NCBI GenBank assembly: GCA_958496175.1
Contig: OY292275.1
Span: forward strand, 9,734,001-9,798,000
Direction of reading: 5' to 3'
Source: Sisyra terminalis
Lineage: Eukaryota; Arthropoda; Insecta; Neuroptera; Sisyridae
Length of the DNA: 64,000 bases
Part shown: piece by piece, positions 1 to 11,955 of the stretch
How positions within the stretch are numbered: position 1 is the first letter of the stretch
Layout of the letters: each line of letters starts with the position of its first letter
Position numbers and translations under genes: made by a program
Notes under the pieces: model-generated
What the model was told of the DNA's origin: nothing
Database searches by the model: none
The model's input: only the letters and a program-made list of their open reading frames with translations

Positions 1-260
1 AATAGCAGAGCCTGCTTCGTTAGGTGTTATTAAGGCGCTACGTTGAGAGTTGGCGAATATATAAAAGAAGAATTTCAGAGCACTACTTTAACATGGAGCA
101 TTAAATTGTTGATATAGTCTAGTCAGTAATTAATAATTTGTCAGATTAAAGAAAAAATTTTGAAAAAATGAATAATGCATAAATAGTTTTATTTATTGAA
201 AATCATGTTAAAGTTCAAAAATTTCAGTTTCCTTTAATATTTTGACAGTAAAAAAATTAC

Positions 261-458
261 CATTTGCATGTCCAGCCAAAAGATCCTTCAGTTGATTTGA
301 TGGGCCACAAACTTCCACAGCTGATACTCGAACCGAAAATCGAGCTCCGGTTTTTTGCTTTTGCTCGTTTATACCACGAAAAAGCCAAGCAATTGCACAC
401 GGAATGATGCCCAACGTATTTGCATTTTCAGCGCTTCCAAGCATTGTGTACGATTTAC
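261..458 (-). CDS. KIF26/VAB-8-type kinesin, motor-domain exon C
   Basis: The acceptor is a run of pyrimidines ending TTCAG before base 458 and the donor is AATG|GTAATT after base 261. The 198-nt exon enters in phase 1 and leaves in phase 1. It encodes (G)KSYTMLGS, then [36 protein letters not shown] and a tail [11 protein letters not shown]. These are helix alpha-2 and beta-4/5 of the motor, with the family-typical IIPCAI and GARFSVR blocks. The reading frame continues intact past the donor into intron, so the apparent protein end at 208 is not real. The remainder of the motor (switch I/II and beyond) must lie left of base 1. Exons A-C together give about 169 residues with no frameshift or stop, so the gene appears functional. 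Confidence 0.92.
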
Positions 459-1139
459 CTGAAAAAGAAAACAAAAATAGAGAAATAGAAAAAAAGTGTA
501 CAAATGTTTTCCATGCAACTAAATGATTTGAAACACATTTTTTCGACCAAATAAATAAAAAAATCGACAATTGTATGTTGCGAGATAACATGTTTCGTGT
601 TTAAATGTTTGAAACGAATGATGATAACCGGTCGGAACCGAAAGAGCATTTAATTAACTAGAATTAATCTGTTTGATCGTTTACGCTCCCCATTATATTG
701 TTGAAATCGAGGTGAAAATTGTTTGAAATGTTTAACAATTAGTAGCATAGAACGATACAACAATTAATGTCAGTTCAAATAGGTAATCAATATTTAAATG
801 CTTGCTCGTCTTTCACGGACAGCTTTAGAGCTTGAGCTTTTGTAATTTATTTTTGCATTAAAACATATTATTTTTTTTAATTCACATACTGTTTTGGTAT
901 TTGAGGAAATAAAGAGTTGTAATTAAAAAAAAAGAGTTTTTTGAGGTACACAATAAGACCTTTGATTGTTTTCCAATAGTTTCAGTTTGTAACTTGTAAT
1001 GATATTCTTTTTCTTCCAAAATATTTTCTGCCAATGCTATGTACAAAAGTTGAATGGTTTTATTTATAAACAAGTGAATATTTTAATGAATACTATGTAT
1101 GTCGGCAATGTCAGAGAACAAGGATTGTATACAAACACA

Positions 1140-2220
1140 TATTGAGAAGTGTGGCACATTGATACACCAATCCATTGATCGTATTTAAATGATGATATTT
1201 CCAGAATGCTTATTGAAGCTTTGGAAGCATCTACTGTTATCAACAGCCTAACAACATGTAATATTCTATAAGTCATAACATGTTTTGAATGTATTCAGCT
1301 AAAAAAATACATTAATTTTCAAAGTATTTCCCTGATCTCCTTAATCATCTTTCAAATATCTATATTTACTAACGTTAAGTTTTAATGTCTTATATTAAGG
1401 ATTTGGTACTATTTTTTTAATAAATAACTTAGTGTGTCTTCAGTACAAATAGCATTTTGTACAATGTATTTCGGGATACTTTATAGATACATCAAAGTAT
1501 GGGACACAATGATACACACCATTGTGCCCCTTAACTCTATCAAGATGCTTCAAAAAAATTTTAAACCATTGATTTGAGTTTAAATTAAGTACTTTTTGCT
1601 GTCATTAAAAAATGGTGTGCATATATATGCCAAAGACTAAGAGATGAAGAGAAGATGAAGATCACCACATCTGAAGTTATTTTGGAGCTTTTATGTATCA
1701 AAAAAGCTGCTACAAATATGATATTAAACCTGAAATTTTACCATATCATGTTAAAAGGATTAGGGAAGTCTATGAGGAAAACCAATCATCATCTTCTTAT
1801 TTATATGGCTTAAAGTATACAGTTACTCAAATTTTTACTAGCCAGCAAAACAAAATCTTCACTGAATATTTGTAGATTTGCAGCAAGATGCATAACTTAT
1901 AATTTTATTACATTAGATGGTTATTTTACAAACATGATGGACTGATCATAGACTGATTACGATAAATTGACAATAAAAAAAAACATTAAAATGACACAAT
2001 TTTACCACTTTTCTACAAATTCCATCATGTAAAGTGTAAAAATCCATTTTTTACAAAACACGTGTATTTCCTTTTTTTAAAACTTAAGCAATTTTTATTC
2101 ATGACAGTTTATTATTTATACATTTAACTAAACGTTGAGTTGAAAATAAATTAAAATTAGTACGTTTATTCTCATACTATTTGATTTTAAATTTTTATGT
2201 ATCAATTTACCCCCCTTCCT
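1140..2220 (+). mobile_element. Decayed pogo-like DNA transposon
   Basis: The open frame at 1693-1875 contains KYTVTQIFTSQQNKIFTEYL. This resembles the CENP-B-type DNA-binding region of insect pogo transposases, where a 'KYTxxQIFxxxxExxLxEYL' block precedes 'xSSKMxxGLT'. Past the stop the same frame resumes with CSKMHNL. Flanking bases include several short motifs with GGxACA.TGATACACC (1146-1170, 1498-1532), in both orientations, as expected for subterminal repeats. Exact ends and a TA duplication were not resolved, so the coordinates are approximate. Multiple stops make it a pseudogene. Confidence 0.5.
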
Positions 2221-3458
2221 TCTACATGTGCGTGAAAACTTAATATAATAGTCATTGACTCAAATTAATTGATTGTTATCATTTGTTACAATTGTCTTTT
2301 CGATTTTATTCAGTTGAAAATTTTTGTCATTTGTCAGTTGTTGTGTCAGTGTTGACTGTGAAGATTTCACTGATAGCTACTAGTGATTTTAAATTCTGCT
2401 AAGATGCCTCCTTCCATTTCATAAACGACTCATATACATAATTTCAGAATGTATTTAAACTATTGTTATGAAAATATGAGTTGAATCATTTCGGTTTTTT
2501 GCGTCATTGAAACTTTTAGTTTGGATTTTTTTTTTGTTTGATGCTTTTGTCTCCCAGCTTGGATTAATTAAAGGCTGATCTAAAGTAATTAATTAATTAT
2601 AGTTATTCCTTATTTTTATGTTTCTTAAAATATTGCTTAGTGAAGAAATAAAATTTCAAATGTTTTCAAAATATTAACTTTTGCTGATTTGTACACTAGT
2701 AGAAGTTAGTTCTGCAAATGTTAATAAATGGAAGTGCAAATCAATTAGTGTTATTCAAAGGACTGAATGGAGAAAAATATGTAAAGTTGTTTTTTAACTT
2801 TTGTACGAATCGACAAAATTGATCAGATTTCGACTGTGTATGAGCTTTTGAGGAGCTTTAATGCATTTGCATTGAAATGTCGTGGAAACTTTTCTATTTT
2901 CAATCAAAGTTTTGCATTCATAGATGTGTGTGGGTAGCTTAGACTCGTACTCGTTTATTCCGTTTGAGTTCATATCGTAAAATAATTTATTTCACACGTA
3001 CAAACGATGGAAGTGAACTGCCACAATTGTCGGGGATATATACGAGCACGTGGTGTTGTTGATGATGACATTTGGAGCGGGATGATCGGACCCAGGAGAT
3101 ATCCATTGGTTGGACGAATCGAGTGCTATTCACCCCATGCCACCCTTATATGCCAGTGTCCGTTCACTTTCGTTGTGGTTGTGTCGCGATGTCACGACAT
3201 GGTTTGTCGCCGACAAATTTGTGTTCACAGTTAACAACTTTAGAACTTTTGCTTTTGTGTAATTACCTAGTCGCTTTCTCCTTTTGATCTAACGATTGTT
3301 ATCAACGTGCTTTAACATACCTCGACATATGCATTTTTTATTATTTTTTCTATTAAAGTTACCAGTGGCGGCTAAATATCCTTATCAAAAGACACAAAAC
3401 GTATTGACCACAAAGTTGATGACTTTTGACCAAGTAATATATTGTTAGGGGGCCAAGA

Positions 3459-4438
3459 CTGTGGAACACATTAATTGATATAGGCCTACCAATCCATCTG
3501 ATCTCCATCATTAAAAATCTATATGAAGTCTCAGAAGCAAGGGTGAAAATCGAAAACACCCTGTCCGATAGATGCAATATTCGAAAAGGCGTTCGACAGG
3601 GTTATATTCTCTCACCCTTAGTTTTAAAGGTGTACAGTGAAATTATAATGAGATTCACATTGGAGGAGTGGAATGGTGGAATCAAAACTAGCGGGAAGCG
3701 ATTCTCCAATTTTCGCTTCGCAGACGATACAACCTTAATTGCGATCAATGAGAAGGAGACGTTAGAACTCATTCGAAGAATTAAAGTCATGATCCAAGCT
3801 TTTGGTCTAAAAATTAACGCCAATAAGACCAAAATAATGATCGTTGACCGTGCTACCGAACATCAAAATCAGCCGGAAATAATAGGCTCCTTCTTGGTTG
3901 TGGATAGCTTTGTTTATTTAGGATCGCTGATACATAAATCCGGATCATATGAGCACAAAATCAGACGACGCATTGAGATCGCTAAATCTGCCGTAGCACA
4001 ACTGTCCAAAATATGGAAGGATCGCAACATATTAAAAGCTATTAAAGTCAGATTGGCTTCTCCTACGCTTCGGAAACGTGGACTATCCGTGCAGCTGATC
4101 GGCGACGAATTGATGCCTTCGAAATGTGGGTCTGGAGGAAAATGCTACGGATCCCATGGACGGCTAAAAGAACTAATATCTCTGTTTTGAACGAAGTTAA
4201 GCCAGTCCAAAGACTTTCTTCACTGACATATGGACGTATCCTCAGGTTTTTCGGACATATCGCGCGCCACGAGACCATGGAAAAGCTAATGGTACAAGGA
4301 TGACCTGAAGGGAAAAGAAAACGAGGGCGAACACCGACCCGTTGGACGGAAGTGGTGGAAAAGCTCGTTGATTCGAGTTTCGCGTCCACAACGCGACAGG
4401 CAAAGAAGCGTAATCGCTGGAGAAGGACCATCCAGTAG
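3459..4438 (+). pseudogene. 5'-truncated, frameshifted non-LTR retrotransposon reverse transcriptase
   Basis: From 3459 the plus frame reads LWNTLIDIGLPIHLISIIKN and continues through the palm motifs GVRQGYILSPL and FRFADDTTLIA (catalytic FADD at 3717-3728), then GLKINANKTKIM and VYLGSLIHKSG. At about 4040-4076 the frame shifts by +2, probably with loss of some codons, and picks up at 4076 as TWTIRAADRRRIDAFEMW, KMLRIPWTAKRTN, RILRFFGHIARHE and RGRTPTRWTEVVEKL. A TGA interrupts at 4301. This is the thumb/C-terminal 'WxRRMLRI.W ... GHI.R' tail typical of insect LINE-type reverse transcriptases. The N-terminal endonuclease is missing, as in a 5'-truncated insertion. The precise clade cannot be fixed by eye; RTE- or Jockey-related families use similar tails. 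Confidence 0.88.
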
Positions 4439-4439
4439 G

Positions 4440-6115
4440 TTCTGAGAAACCTGGAACCCACGTGACAGCCATTACATCCATTAATCGCCATACATCGGCA
4501 GTGATGTTGGATTAAGAAGAGAAAATATAAGGTTGATAAAGTAATCACTCAATATATTAATTCCAAGAACAAAACAAAATTGTAAATGAGAGAGGAAATT
4601 TAATAGTTCGTGAAAGATAACTCCCCCAAAACACGTGCAATTGTATGATTTATGGGGATACATAGGATTCAAAAACCAACAGTTCGAAAATCAGTATTCT
4701 TGGTCATTGCTTAAGAATGGAATTTTTTGAATAAGTTTGCTTTATTTGAATGAGTTGTTTTTAAGACATCATGTATTCATAGACAGTTCTTAAGATGAAG
4801 TTTTATAAGCAATTGGAGAATAAGAGCGTGATTTGCTTTTTTATAGTCTAAAACTTATTGCCGAATTGGCTTTCCAGTTTGGCTAATATGTAGAAGCTAA
4901 CTTTAGTCAGATTCACTTGTCACCTGTTGGGGATTCATCCCGCGATGATCCCTACTCACTTATATATTATTTGTTTTATATATTTTTATTTATTCCTTTG
5001 TCTTTACTTTTTTTTTATATATTTGTTTTATTTTTTTATTTCGGATTTAATTATAAGATTTACTTATTCGTTGTTTTGTTCGCAAATTACTTTTGTATTA
5101 TTAGATGTGTTAATATTTTTTTTAAATGTCTTAGGTGATATTATTTATATGGTCCACGTGTCTTTTGCGTTTTAGTCTCCTCTGTCCCCTCGGTGGTGGC
5201 CAGTTTATTTGTTTTGTGATGAAAAAGGTAATAGTGAAAGAAAGTTAAAGATCCTTTAAAGATAAGGAAGTGATATGATATATCAATTTTTTAACTTCAT
5301 TTCAATAGTACAGCACCTCCACTTGAAAATGCCATGGGCCGCCCCTGAAAATTACACCAACAAAGCTTTGAAAGCTTTATCTGAGGAAAAGCACAAAAGC
5401 TCTTTAAAATATCCCGGTTTTATCTGTGTGTTGGTGTATGTGTGTAAATGACACAATCTCTCGTACAGAGGATTCATTACATCAACACGATCCTGGTGCA
5501 AAAAGCAAAACGTGAACTAAGTCGTGTTCTGGAACGAACGAAATGATGGCGTGCTTGATTGTATCTTTATGTGGAAGGAATGATCGAGTACTTGAAGCGA
5601 CTTGGGCAAATGATATGTGAAACGCAAATTGACTGTATTTCAAGTTGTTTCGGTGCGATTTATTTGAATCTCTTCGTGTCTACTAAACGACTAAAGAATA
5701 TGCATACATATATGCAACATGCCACAATGTCATAACGTTTGAATATGAAACGTGGCTCGGCTATAAAAATAAATTTCAAATCAAACATATTTGCAAACGA
5801 AAAATGAGGCAAATATGAAATTGTCATTTTAAGTCGTCGACGATGTACGTCTTTATGTCAGTCACGTCGTTACGCTGTGCTTTATTTTGTGTGTTGCAAA
5901 AAATATATATATATATTGAAATGCATTTGCAACGCGGAAAAGTTTGGAAATCAAAAGATATTTTTCAAACTTTTTTTAGGATGAAATTATTTCACCCGCA
6001 TAGAAATGTGAAACTAAAGTTAAAATAACGATTATCTGAAGTTAATAACGCGGAAGAAAATATTTAACAAGTTACAATATTCGAAATAACAATGATTGAA
6101 TTATTTCTACAAAAA
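4440..6115. other. AT-rich intronic DNA, no gene seen
   Basis: After the retrotransposon tail there is a probable 3' untranslated remnant to about 4570. A hAT-like terminus GGGCCGCCCCTG occurs at 5339-5350. A T-rich run at 4960-5120 gives long but low-complexity open frames rich in Phe/Ile/Leu, which are not genes. Confidence 0.6.
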
Positions 6116-6119
6116 TTAT

Positions 6120-8135
6120 TCTTTGAACATTGATTGATTGGTTTCCCCATATGCCCTTTAACTTGACTGAAAACAGTGTTATTGAAACAGAAATTGAATG
6201 GAAAGCTTTTGAAAATCCTTCATTATCCTTTTTACTTTAAATGCTTGGTTTATGATAATGAAATTTTTTAAAAAAAATATTCAAAAAGTATGAGATAAAA
6301 GTCTTCATCTTCATTTTAGTTATTAAAGATTTTCAATCAATCCCTGTTTCCATTTTTTTTTGAAGTGAAAACTTCTTTAGCATCGTTGTGACTTGAAATT
6401 TTTCGTGATTATCAGAAAACAAGAAAACATAACTAAAAAAACCGCAAAAATTCGTTCAAAAAACGTTCTTTCACGAAAAAATAATACATATACTCATCAG
6501 AAGTATTGCAAATTCTTAACTACATGAAATTCCAAAGATTTAAATGTTAATAATGCAATAGGTACATTGGTCTCATGAATTGAGTTTCTGAACACAAAAT
6601 TTATTTTCTAAATGTGCAATAGTCGCACGATATCAACAATAACAAGATCAAAAAGAGTAATTCCAGAATAGTATTCCAATGATATATCTATTGATCAAAT
6701 CGAAATTTCAGTATTAAATTTCAGACTTGACTTACCATAAGCCTCTCATGTCATTTATCGATTATTCAGAGTTAGGAAAAAATAATGTAATATGTATGTG
6801 AATATAATGTAAAATACTTTTTAAACTTGGTACCAATATTATTATAGGTAAATCCTACAATTACCCTACTCTTGAAATTAAAATTCATATTTTTGAAGAT
6901 TTCACTTCAAAAATTTAATTTTTTGATGAAATTTGGAGTCTTTTTTCTTTGATTTTTTGGATTTAATTCGAATCGATTTTATCGATTTTGGCCATTTGAA
7001 CTGATCGTGTATATCCAATCGTCCAATGTTCACTTTAGTATTTAATAATATTTAATACAGCTACAATATCTTATAAACATTAAGTTTGATTTAGTTTTCA
7101 GAATTTGTTCCTTTAATTTTTGTTCCAGGTTTTTAAGGTATAAGATTGTTAATTTACTTAAACTAAATAAAAAAAAAAAAATATTTTAAAGTTAAAAGAC
7201 AAAATTAAAAAAAAAATAAGTTACTTTTAATTAGTTATTCAAATTTATTAAATTAGATAAATTACTAAAGGTTGCATGTTTTTTGGCAATAAACAGTTCT
7301 TTAAACGATGTGTAAATTTTTAAGAGACTAAAAGCTCCGGATATAATAAATTGAATATGAAATATCTATTGCTACTTTACTTAAGTGTTACTCACTTAGT
7401 TTTATGAAATTCAAATGAAAATTCAAAATCTTTCAAAAATTTTAAACTTCAAAAAGAAGTTTGTCGTTTTCCCATTATCGGATTGGGTTTTACGATTATA
7501 ATAATTGTAGTATTAAAGTTCAAAATTTCAATAATTTGAAAAAGCTCTATAAGAGCCTACTGGTAGTCGAGTGAACAAAGTGGTTAAATCGGTAAGTGTT
7601 TGTTTCGAATCTTGTATTGAGCAAATTTTCAATATTTCTCGATTTACGAATATTTATTAACTCTAGAGTCGCTGAAGACTTTGGTTGTTAAAGAAATATA
7701 GAGCGACGAAAAATAACAATAAAAAACACAACAGAAGGTTTAAACTTCTTGTTGGTGCCAGCTTTCAAAGCAACCGAAAGGGAAGGTAAATTTATTTACC
7801 AAATAATAACCAAAATATGAAGATAAGTTTTTTCTGAACTAGTCAACAAATTTCCCTGAATTGTCGAGTAAACTTGGAATTTCCAGACTTTCTAGTAGGT
7901 GATTGCTTCATCATTACTACATTTGTTTGCCCAACAATTTATAATCTTAATATTTCTCTTTATAATCTCATACTTATTGAATCTTTTTTTAAAGATATTT
8001 CATAACCTCAAACCAAAAATTTAAAGTAAAGAGGAAAATGAAGGATTTCCAAAACCTTTTCATTTAATTTCTGTTCCAATAACGCTGTTTTCAGTACCAA
8101 GCTAAAGGAAATATGGGATAAACTTGTTGAAAAAC
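6120..8135. repeat. Degenerate element bounded by ~180-bp inverted arms
   Basis: The segment at about 6125-6310 and the reverse complement of about 7945-8130 share long stretches: AACACTGTTTTCAGT-like, AATGAAGGATTT, AAATTTCTGTTxCAATAAC and TATCTCATACTT all recur in the same order. The 1.6 kb between the arms shows no recognisable protein. This layout suggests an old non-autonomous terminal-inverted-repeat transposon. The outer ends and target duplication were not found. Confidence 0.6.
7561..7640 (+). repeat. Possible tRNA-derived SINE relic
   Basis: The sequence contains an A-box-like stretch (AAAGTGGTTAAATCGGTAAG) and, about 20 bases later, a B-box-like GTTTCGAATC at 7602-7611, the spacing of an RNA polymerase III promoter. 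It does not fold as a full tRNA. It lies inside the inverted-repeat element and is degenerate. Confidence 0.35.
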
Positions 8136-9711
8136 AATTGATCACTTTACGAAATTGTAATTAAAGTTGTTTATAGAACCTTAAACAATAGCAAAATTAG
8201 CCTTCGATTTATTTTTTGGCAAAAAAAAATAATTTTAAACATAACATTTTCTAGTTTATAAATGTTTCATAATTTTTTGAAGTGAATACGCCAACAAAGA
8301 GGTTTCATCCATTAATGAATATTAGTCAACAAAAATGAATTCAGAAGAAAAAATTTCCTCTCTACTAAAAAAAAAGTATCAGAAAAATTTGGAAATGAAT
8401 TTTATTTTATTTTTATTAAAATTTACTAAAAAAATGAGTCAAATTTTTAGTCCTGCATGATAGTTTCCTGTAAGCTTTGATGTCCGTATGGCCCCAAGTA
8501 GCACATAAAAATGAGTCGGTATATTGACGTTGATAATTCCATAAAAGACTACTTTGAGAAAATTAAGAAGAGAATAATTTTCAATTATTTAAGAATTTAA
8601 ACGAATTTGAACTATTAATAAATTTCTTAACTAATAAAGAAAATAGGGGGCAGCAAATTTTCAGTTGGACCCTAGTAGCCAAAACGCACGTTACACCACT
8701 GTTTAATTCGAAATAATCATGTTTTATGGGGAATATTTGTGATAATTCCTTAGAATAAAAGCAAATAATTTTAAGAAAAGTATTATTACATTTGGGAAAT
8801 AGTTTCACTTAAATCGTATACTTATTCAAACGATCAAATGAGGAATACGTTTTTTTTTTTGGAGAAAAACTTTTCTTTTACGATCATTCGTTTAAGATCG
8901 TAAAAAAATTTAAATAATCTCTTATCATAACACAATAGCATGGACTTGTAAATCTGTCGAGATACCAGAGAAGCAGATAATAAAATTTTTATAGTTGACA
9001 AAGGAATTTCAACGCAAATAAAATGAGTTTTGCCTACGATGGAAAACGATTGCAAGACTTCTCTTGTCAAGCAATAAAATTTTTCCAATAAATGATAACA
9101 ATAATATTTTGGCAGTGGTGTGTATATGTGTGCGGTGTAAATAATATATAAAAAAATATTGCACCGCTTCCACATAACAACACACCACTCGAATTTTTCC
9201 AGTTCCCGAAAAGCGGGCTGACACGTGTGTGACAGAATTTTCGAACAGATGTCACTCGATTCCCACGGGAGTGATAAAGTTTTCACGCACCGCCCCCTAT
9301 GCAGAACAATAGATCGCGTTATTTTGCGTATATTCAAGAAATCGCGTTTGCATGCAAATGGTTGATTATAAAAGGTCTGCTATTCTCGAAAATCACCGCC
9401 TTCAAACCCATTTAATCATTGTTAACGGCAAATATTCGGCGTTTCTCCCATTTCTTTGGAGTACCGCGTTAAACACACGTCTCTATCAGATTTGTCGCGG
9501 TAATGTCTTATTTACAGATTAAGTAAAAGCTCCAAAGCTCCAAAGCTCCACGAGCCGTGTAATGATACATGCAAGCCGGTGTTCTCCAGTCTCGTTTCGT
9601 CACAATGTTAACGGCCCTTCATTACATTTTTCTTCCCCATTCATTTTAATCGTGTTATGAATTTTATTAATTATGATTTTTATCATAATTATCTCAATTC
9701 TTTTTACTTAC
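8136..9711. other. Intronic DNA, no gene seen
   Basis: No recognisable coding or repeat content to about 9100. From about 9170 to 9640 the composition is less AT-rich, with a tandem AAGCTCC triplet near 9532-9549. Open frames on the minus strand at 8834-9337 do not resemble any known protein. Confidence 0.5.
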
Positions 9712-9805
9712 CAAGACCAGCGTGGCCGAAACAAAACAAACACCCATCTGTGCCGTTGATAACAGCATGGATGACGTCAGTGAGGGCACTGGAACACACT
9801 TCCGT
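9712..9805 (-). CDS. KIF26/VAB-8-type kinesin, motor-domain exon B (nucleotide loop)
   Basis: This 94-nt exon is bordered by TTTAG| (acceptor) and TTG|GTAAGT (donor). It joins exon A in phase 0 and leaves phase 1. It encodes [20 protein letters not shown] followed by [12 protein letters not shown]. In ordinary kinesins this segment is '[23 protein letters not shown]'; here the tyrosine/glutamine positions are Phe and His and the loop reads GHAGLGKSYT across the splice. That departure is characteristic of KIF26 proteins, which lack normal ATP turnover. The exon was too short to be evident as an isolated open frame and was found by matching splice phases. It is separated from its neighbours by introns of about 8.4 kb upstream and 9.3 kb downstream. 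Confidence 0.9.
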
Positions 9806-10222
9806 CTAAAAAAGAAAAAAAATCTTATCATAATAAACTCTTCATTTCATTTTATTCTGGAAAAATTGAGGCTTTTAAATTAAGATAAGAAACATCTGGC
9901 CTGTATTAGTTGGTTAATCAAACAATTAATGTCCCTTAAAATTATTTAGAACTAGCTGATCCCCGCGACTTCGTTTGCGTAACGTAGGTGTAGATTATAT
10001 TTTCTATTTAAATTTGCTATTTGTAGTGGCATATGAAAATTATTATTTTTCTTATTTCTTTTACGAAAAACATAATCATACTTAAAAACACTATTTTCTC
10101 AACTTTTAAAAGACACATTTAATAAACTATTGCAAAGAATAAAATTGTTCTATGTAATAATCAATTAATTTTCAAAAAATATTTATAAATATCTAAAAAG
10201 AGTATGTCTATAGCGTACACCT

Positions 10223-10242
10223 ACGGTAGGTATACCTACCGT
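10223..10242. repeat. Perfect 20-bp palindrome
   Basis: ACGGTAGGTA followed by its exact reverse complement TACCTACCGT with no spacer. It lies inside the interspersed repeat, so it may be a structural part of that family and not a host regulatory site. Confidence 0.9.
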
Positions 10243-11410
10243 GAACCAATTAATCCTTAAATCAATCACCATCTATACATAAATAAAAACTATCGTTAAG
10301 TTCAATAAAGTCAGTCATAATTATGACTTCAAACAGTCAAAAGTTATCCAAACACTCGCCTAGATATTTAGAATGTTATTAGAAATCCCATTTCATTATC
10401 TCAACTTTTACACTACTGAAATGTACAAAACTACCGCGAAATTAAAATTTGTTCAATTGCACAAAACCCAGTTCCTCCATAACCAAGTATAACCATTGTG
10501 TATCTATGCAGTTATTAATTAAACTTTCGATTGTTTATTAGAAGTTATGCCGTACAAACTTTGCCACCATTTTTCACTCTTGTAGAGGAGGAATAATCAA
10601 AAAAACCCTTTCTTATTATATATCTGTATCGTATAAGAAAAACACTTTCCAAATTTCATCGACACAAATATGCATTTATATTTGACAAATACCATGTAAA
10701 ACGAAAAAAATTATGACCTTTTTTTTGATTATCATGACTAAAAAGCAATTCGACAACGCACATTTTGACGTTGTACATATACAATTGATGGAAATAGATA
10801 AAAAGCGTGGAAGGAAATTCAAATATTTTATTTTATTTCAATAACAGTAATTGATTTTCAAATTTTTCTAAATATCGAAGAAAAGTTGGTTTGGAAGATT
10901 TTATTTTTTGATTGATAATGAAATATATAACAAAAAATTGCTCCCTTAATGTTAAATAACTGCTCCAGGTCACAATCATTGGTTCATAAAAATTAGATTT
11001 TTAAAAGTTTTATGTTGAAAAACAAACAAAAATTAAAAACCGCCTATTTGGTATTTGGTAGTACCTATTACATAAACTTCCATAATAATTAAGTGAAATG
11101 GCGTTATTTAAAATGCTGTAGTTAAAATGATATAACAAAAACAGAAACTTATTATTAATTAATTATTTATTTATTAATTACACTTATTAAATTCAAAATT
11201 TCGATTGTTGATTAACTCTACATTTGCTCATAAAAACTTAGTCACCCTTTTTACTCTTTTAGGGTAGGAATTTTCAAAAAAAAATTCTTATCAGATGTCT
11301 ACTTCTTAAAAGGAAAACATCGAATATTAAATTTTCATCAGTAAGAGGGGATATGTAAATACAGGATTTTATGTATGCACGGTTTTAAAAACGTATTTAT
11401 TTTAAGTTTT

Positions 11411-11454
11411 ATTACTATTATTATTATTACTACTACTACTACTACTACTATTAC
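11411..11454. repeat. (ATT/ACT)n microsatellite
   Basis: A run of ATT units passes into ACT units and back to ATT over about 44 bases. Confidence 0.95.
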
Positions 11455-11544
11455 TTTTTTTCGTTAATATTTTCTTATCGAGCAACTCTAAGGGTCCATT
11501 TACAACAATTTTGTAAAAAAATAAATAAAAAATAAAGTTTACTG

Positions 11545-11618
11545 TACGATTCGAACCCACGTCTTTATAATTAGGAGCATGAGAATGTTAGATACGTAAG
11601 CCATTACGCTATTAACAT
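11545..11618 (-). repeat. tRNA-like SINE core (A and B boxes) on minus strand
   Basis: Read on the minus strand, TAGCGTAATGGCT (A-box-like, 11599-11611) is followed about 40 bases on by GGGTTCGAATC (B box, 11548-11558), the classic internal RNA polymerase III promoter. The acceptor stem does not pair, so this is a tRNA-derived SINE head, not a tRNA gene. Confidence 0.55.
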
Positions 11619-11937
11619 CAACTATGTGTTTTTTATATATAAAGGTTTATATTTCAAAGAGGCAATTTTTTAAAATTTAAATTGAATTTACTGTGCTTTT
11701 TATCAGTTCAACTATAAATATTTTTACAGATTATTTTCTAACTTTAAATTACCTTTCCAATGATATATAACTCACCTGTCTAGTGTAAAAAAATCTGTTT
11801 TCATCCCTAGGAAAAACCTTCCCTTATTATTTTTTTGGAATGATAAGTAGCCTATAGTCTGTGGAAAATTGTGTTGTATCTTAATACCAAATTTCATTAA
11901 ATTCGGTATTTCCGTTCTTTAGTTAAATCGGGACACA

Positions 11938-11955
11938 CAGACAGACAGACAGACA
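11938..11955. repeat. (CAGA)n short tandem run
   Basis: Four and a half CAGA units, part of the 3' end of the interspersed repeat. Confidence 0.95.

Larger units (their letters stand above)
459..9711 (-). other. Intron between kinesin exons B and C (9.25 kb)
   Basis: Spliced as G|GTAAGT...TTCAG|G. It holds a pogo-like relic (about 1.1-2.2 kb), a non-LTR retrotransposon relic (3459-4438), a degenerate inverted repeat (6.1-8.1 kb) and a tRNA-like relic near 7.56 kb. The remainder (4.6-6.1, 8.2-9.7 kb) is AT-rich with no recognisable coding content. A stretch at 9170-9640 is noticeably less AT-rich and could be regulatory. Confidence 0.85.

Noticed and set aside
1..60. Possible next kinesin exon on the minus strand (frame reading ALITPNEAGSAI after a TAG acceptor)
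   Set aside because: The acceptor phase (needs an upstream phase 2) does not fit the phase-1 donor at 261, and the residues resemble the expected KIF26 segment only weakly.
208..260. Kinesin exon C extended to the stop at 208
   Set aside because: The extension [10 protein letters not shown] follows a good GT donor and has intron-like composition; family alignment from memory places a splice at the Gly.
4063..4548. 161-codon minus-strand frame over the retrotransposon tail
   Set aside because: It is the antisense shadow of the reverse transcriptase C-terminal coding region on the plus strand.
4917..5175. Hydrophobic plus-strand frames that could look like membrane proteins
   Set aside because: They come from a long T-rich stretch; Phe/Leu/Ile/Tyr content reflects base composition.
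11545..11618. Functional tRNA gene
   Set aside because: A and B boxes are present but the acceptor stem and anticodon arm do not pair; it lies in an interspersed repeat.
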